Assembly (NCBI GenBank): GCA_029260165.1
Contig: JAJDDT010000104.1
Coordinates: 1 to 35,906 of the forward strand
DNA length: 35,906 bases
Source of the DNA: Phycisphaerae bacterium
Lineage (GTDB): Bacteria > Planctomycetota > Phycisphaerae > UBA1845
Direction of reading: 5' to 3'
In this document: piece by piece, positions 34,062-35,906 of the stretch
Position numbering within the stretch: the first letter of the stretch is position 1
Layout of the letters: every line of letters starts with the position of its first letter
Translations under genes and position numbers: made by a program
Notes under the pieces: generated by a model
What the model saw: the letters and a program-made list of their open reading frames with translations, nothing else
Told to the model about the DNA's origin: nothing
Database searches by the model: none

Positions 34062-34601
34062 TTATCGGACTAACCAGCCATCCATATCCAGCAACCGTCG
34101 CACCGCGTCAGCCGCCTGCCAGTCAGAATCCGAATGGACGACCCGAATCGGCACCAAACGGCGATCAGGCCCGCAGGCGTCGTGAATCTCCTCGATCAGA
34201 GCGCGAAGCCCGACCCATTGCGACAACGGAATGTCCGTCGAATCCAGCCGCGTCGGAAGATCCACGCCAATCTCCGAACTGACCCGCGATGCCACAGGTC
34301 CGAAAAGATGCAGCATCCCACTCTCCAGGACAACGAATTGGGAATCATCATCCCGGACAGCCGTCAATGTCGTGCCCGGCGTCGAAGAAACCGGTTTCAG
34401 TGTGACCTGAATCCCCGACAACCGCTCAAGCCCCGTCAAGCCGTCCAGAAACGTCCGAACGTGATCTCGGGCGGCGGATTCGTCTCTAAGAAAGTCAATC
34501 CCCGGCGTGACAGGCTCGAACCATGTCAGCAAAAGTGCCGCCCCCGTCATGGACAACGCCAAACCCGCCAACGTCCTGAACATCCGTGTTCGTGGCTGCA
34601 T
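34062..34601 (-). CDS. Small exported or membrane-anchored protein
   Basis: 179 residues. One N-terminal hydrophobic segment (TLAGLALSMTGAALLLTWF) after basic residues is a signal or anchor. The remainder is soluble in character, with DESAARDHVRTFLDGL, LSGIQVTLKPVSS and LSQWVGLRALIEEIHDACG. There is no recognised domain and no lipobox. AGGA lies upstream of the ATG. It may share a transcript with the coiled-coil gene 280 bases downstream on the same strand, but a REP-like palindrome separates them. Confidence 0.7.
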   Translation of the reverse strand: MQPRTRMFRTLAGLALSMTGAALLLTWFEPVTPGIDFLRDESAARDHVRTFLDGLTGLERLSGIQVTLKPVSSTPGTTLTAVRDDDSQFVVLESGMLHLFGPVASRVSSEIGVDLPTRLDSTDIPLSQWVGLRALIEEIHDACGPDRRLVPIRVVHSDSDWQAADAVRRLLDMDGWLVR

Positions 34602-34732
34602 CGCGATCCTGCCTGCGATCCCATCCTCGTTCGCTTCTCAACGTCGACGTTGTAATCACAAAACACGAGGAGCACAAACCCCGCGACGATGACAATTTAT
34701 CATCCCGGCCGGGCGACCCTGTGAGTTTTTCG

Positions 34733-34762
34733 TTGACAACAGCCCGGCCAATGCATAACAAT
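34733..34762 (+). promoter_or_regulatory. Promoter of the cysH leader
   Basis: A perfect TTGACA (34733-34738) is followed after 17-18 bases by TAACAAT (34756-34762), a partial -10 box. The expected transcript start is close to 34768, leaving a leader of about 250 bases before cysH that contains the cysteine-rich peptide and terminator. Confidence 0.7.
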
Positions 34763-34846
34763 ACCGTCATGCAGGTTGGCCAACGAAATCATGTTCGCCT
34801 TGGAAATACGCTTCGCGCCGGTTACGCGCCGGCCGGGGGGGTCTGC

Positions 34847-34885
34847 ATGTGTTGTTGTATCACCCAACATGGAGAGACTGCCTAG
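34847..34885 (+). CDS. Cysteine-rich leader peptide of cysH attenuator
   Basis: A 12-residue frame, MCCCITQHGETA, with three consecutive TGT cysteine codons directly after the start and a G-rich ribosome site (GGGGGGG) 5-6 bases upstream. It lies between a promoter and an intrinsic terminator, all ahead of a cysteine-biosynthesis gene. This is the layout of amino-acid attenuators, where ribosome stalling at the sensing codons sets the RNA fold. An in-frame ATG at 34769, almost at the predicted transcript start, would give a 38-residue leaderless version containing CMCCC. The stop TAG at 34883-34885 overlaps the first base of GCGGG, the possible antiterminator arm. Confidence 0.72.
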   Translation: MCCCITQHGETA

Positions 34886-34936
34886 CGGGAATTCGGCAAC
34901 AGCCAACAGTCAATAACGAAGACACGACAACTTCCA

Positions 34937-34967
34937 CCCGCAGGCAGCAATGCTCGCGGGTTTTTTT
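34937..34967 (+). terminator. Intrinsic terminator/attenuator before cysH
   Basis: CCCGC (34937-34941) and GCGGG (34956-34960) form the outer stem; an inner AGC-AAT-GCT stem closes the loop, and seven T (34961-34967) follow. It lies 49 bases before the cysH start with no gene ending before it, so it must act on cysH expression. CCCGC can alternatively pair with GCGGG at 34885-34889, at the leader-peptide stop codon, which would prevent the terminator from forming. Confidence 0.82.
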
Positions 34968-35015
34968 GTCCCCAAACGAACCGAAAGAAGCTCGAAAAAC
35001 GTCGGAGAACCATTC

Positions 35016-35729
35016 GTGGAAACGCAAACCACCGTCACCGGAACTCAGGTTTCAGTCACCGAGGACAGTCCCGCCGAGGATATCATCGCATGGTCCCTCG
35101 AACGATTCGATCCTCCGCGCATGGTCCTCACCACCTCGTTCGGTATGGAAGGCTGCGCGATGATCGACATGTACGCCAGGCACGATATCCCCATCGATAT
35201 CGTCTACCTCGACACCATGTTCTTCTTCAAGGAAACCTACGAACTTCGCGACCGCATGATCGAACGCTATCCGCACCTCAACTTCATCAACAAAGGCACG
35301 ACACTCACCCCCGAAGCGCAGGGCGAACAGCATGGCCTCGAACTCTGGAAGACCAACCCCGACCTTTGTTGCAAGCTTCGCAAGGTCATTCCAATGGGCC
35401 CCGCACTGACGGGTTACGACGTCTGGATCACCGGTCTCCGTCGAAGCCAATCCGGCACCCGAGCCAACCTGCGCACCGTCGATTGGGACTGGCAATACCA
35501 GATCCTCAAGGTCAGCCCCATCGCTTCCCTCGACCGCCCGAAAATCTGGGAGTATGTTCAACAGAACAACGTGCCCTACAACGCACTGCACGAACAGGGA
35601 TACCCGACCGTTGGCTGCACTCATTGCACCAGCGCGGTCCCGGGATCGAAAATCGGTGAATACTCGCGGGCCGGACGTTGGAACGGTGCCACCAAAACCG
35701 AGTGTGGCCTGCACGGTGACGGCATCTAA
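35016..35729 (+). CDS. cysH: Assimilatory adenylyl-sulfate (APS) reductase
   Basis: 237 residues from GTG 35016, with GGAG 8 bases upstream; the ATG at 34950 lies inside the terminator hairpin and is not used. The enzyme reduces activated sulfate to sulfite for cysteine synthesis. DLCCKLRKV and GCTHCTSAV supply the CC...CxxC cysteines of a [4Fe-4S] cluster, which marks the APS-using type rather than PAPS reductase without a cluster. The catalytic Cys is in KTECGLHGDG near the C-terminus. The N-terminal fold shows TTSFGMEGCAMIDM and YLDTMFFFKETYELRD. No cysN, cysD or sulfite reductase gene is in the window. Expression is probably controlled by the cysteine attenuator upstream. Confidence 0.93.
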   Translation: METQTTVTGTQVSVTEDSPAEDIIAWSLERFDPPRMVLTTSFGMEGCAMIDMYARHDIPIDIVYLDTMFFFKETYELRDRMIERYPHLNFINKGTTLTPEAQGEQHGLELWKTNPDLCCKLRKVIPMGPALTGYDVWITGLRRSQSGTRANLRTVDWDWQYQILKVSPIASLDRPKIWEYVQQNNVPYNALHEQGYPTVGCTHCTSAVPGSKIGEYSRAGRWNGATKTECGLHGDGI

Positions 35730-35768
35730 GGAATTGCGAATCGTCGCCTCCTAACGCGATTAGGCAAT

Positions 35769-35792
35769 GTAGCGTCACCCCTTCTATGAAGC
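35769..35792 (+). repeat. Truncated or interrupted REP-like palindrome
   Basis: GTAG and the left arm CGTCACCC (35769-35780), plus the loop start CTT, match the other copies, but the right arm GGGTGACG is absent. Instead CTATGAAGCCGGGGT follows, which forms a different, weaker hairpin with the ACCCC. The break is in the loop, so another sequence seems joined or inserted there. Confidence 0.6.
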
Positions 35793-35906
35793 CGGGGTTG
35801 TCAAGTGTTTTTGGTCGATTGGTTCAACCTTCTATCCGGGCTGCCGCGGCGGGAGCGTCTCCCGTTGTTCGCACGCGGGCCCATTTAACGGTTACGATGG
35901 CGACGC
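35793..35906. other. Unassigned window end
   Basis: This stretch has no recognised gene. It contains the perfect stem CGGGAG-CGT-CTCCCG (35850-35864). A short plus-strand frame ends at TAA in CATTTAACGG, and an ATG at 35897 begins a frame that leaves the window. It could be part of an element joined to the broken REP-like palindrome, or the promoter of the next gene. Confidence 0.3.

Noticed and set aside
34950-35015. ATG at 34950 as the cysH start
   Set aside because: It lies within the terminator hairpin. The extra residues have no family similarity, and the GTG at 35016 has GGAG at good spacing.
1-35906. CRISPR arrays, tRNA or rRNA genes, prophage or restriction systems
   Set aside because: I looked on both strands and saw no regularly spaced repeats, cloverleaf or GTTCRANTC-type tRNA arm, rRNA core sequence, or defence gene cluster.

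Overview
The window reads as chromosome from a Planctomycetota bacterium, probably of Phycisphaerae type. The evidence is a PQQ-propeller protein with the WRGP/PP.TWS opening common in that phylum, membrane proteins ending in a CGYN...CPECG zinc ribbon, several GTG starts behind good Shine-Dalgarno sites, an ECF sigma/anti-sigma pair, and very high GC with strong strand skew. The assignment is inference; no rRNA or tRNA gene was seen.

Left part (1-12.5 kb): the first bases hold the start of an IS5-like transposase, then a three-zinc-finger protein and a lone methyltransferase. A tight five-gene operon follows (pabB, pabC, nif3-like, queC, rsmG; every junction overlaps or nearly touches), joining folate and deazapurine synthesis to 16S rRNA methylation. 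A nine-heme lipoprotein cytochrome with its own near-consensus promoter comes next. Between it and aspS lies a rearranged stretch: a chimeric ORF made of the 5' end of aspS fused to the 3' end of rsmG, and two membrane proteins with nearly identical zinc-ribbon tails.

Middle (12.5-25.5 kb): mostly minus-strand genes for a membrane-anchored nucleotidyltransferase-like protein, a small lipoprotein, a GlmU-like sugar nucleotidyltransferase with a near-leaderless promoter, a candidate structured ncRNA of about 240 nt, and a very acidic lipoprotein of 1144 residues. Then come a PilT-like ATPase, a PQQ-propeller protein, and a complete archaeal-type DNA topoisomerase VI (B then A), which is rare in Bacteria.

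Right part (25.5-36 kb): a cysteine dioxygenase followed by a YeiH-type exporter, a beta-CASP nuclease, an ECF sigma/anti-sigma/YbjQ operon, a SirB1-family protein, an 865-residue coiled-coil protein, a small exported protein, and an assimilatory APS reductase (cysH). In front of cysH is what looks like a classical cysteine attenuator: a promoter, a short peptide containing Met-Cys-Cys-Cys, a possible antiterminator at its stop codon, and an intrinsic terminator. I consider this the most interesting system in the window.

Across the window are small palindromes with an adjacent GTAG tetranucleotide, the architecture of REP elements mobilised by RAYT transposases. The plus strand is G-rich on the left and C-rich on the right regardless of gene direction, as expected where replication forks converge.
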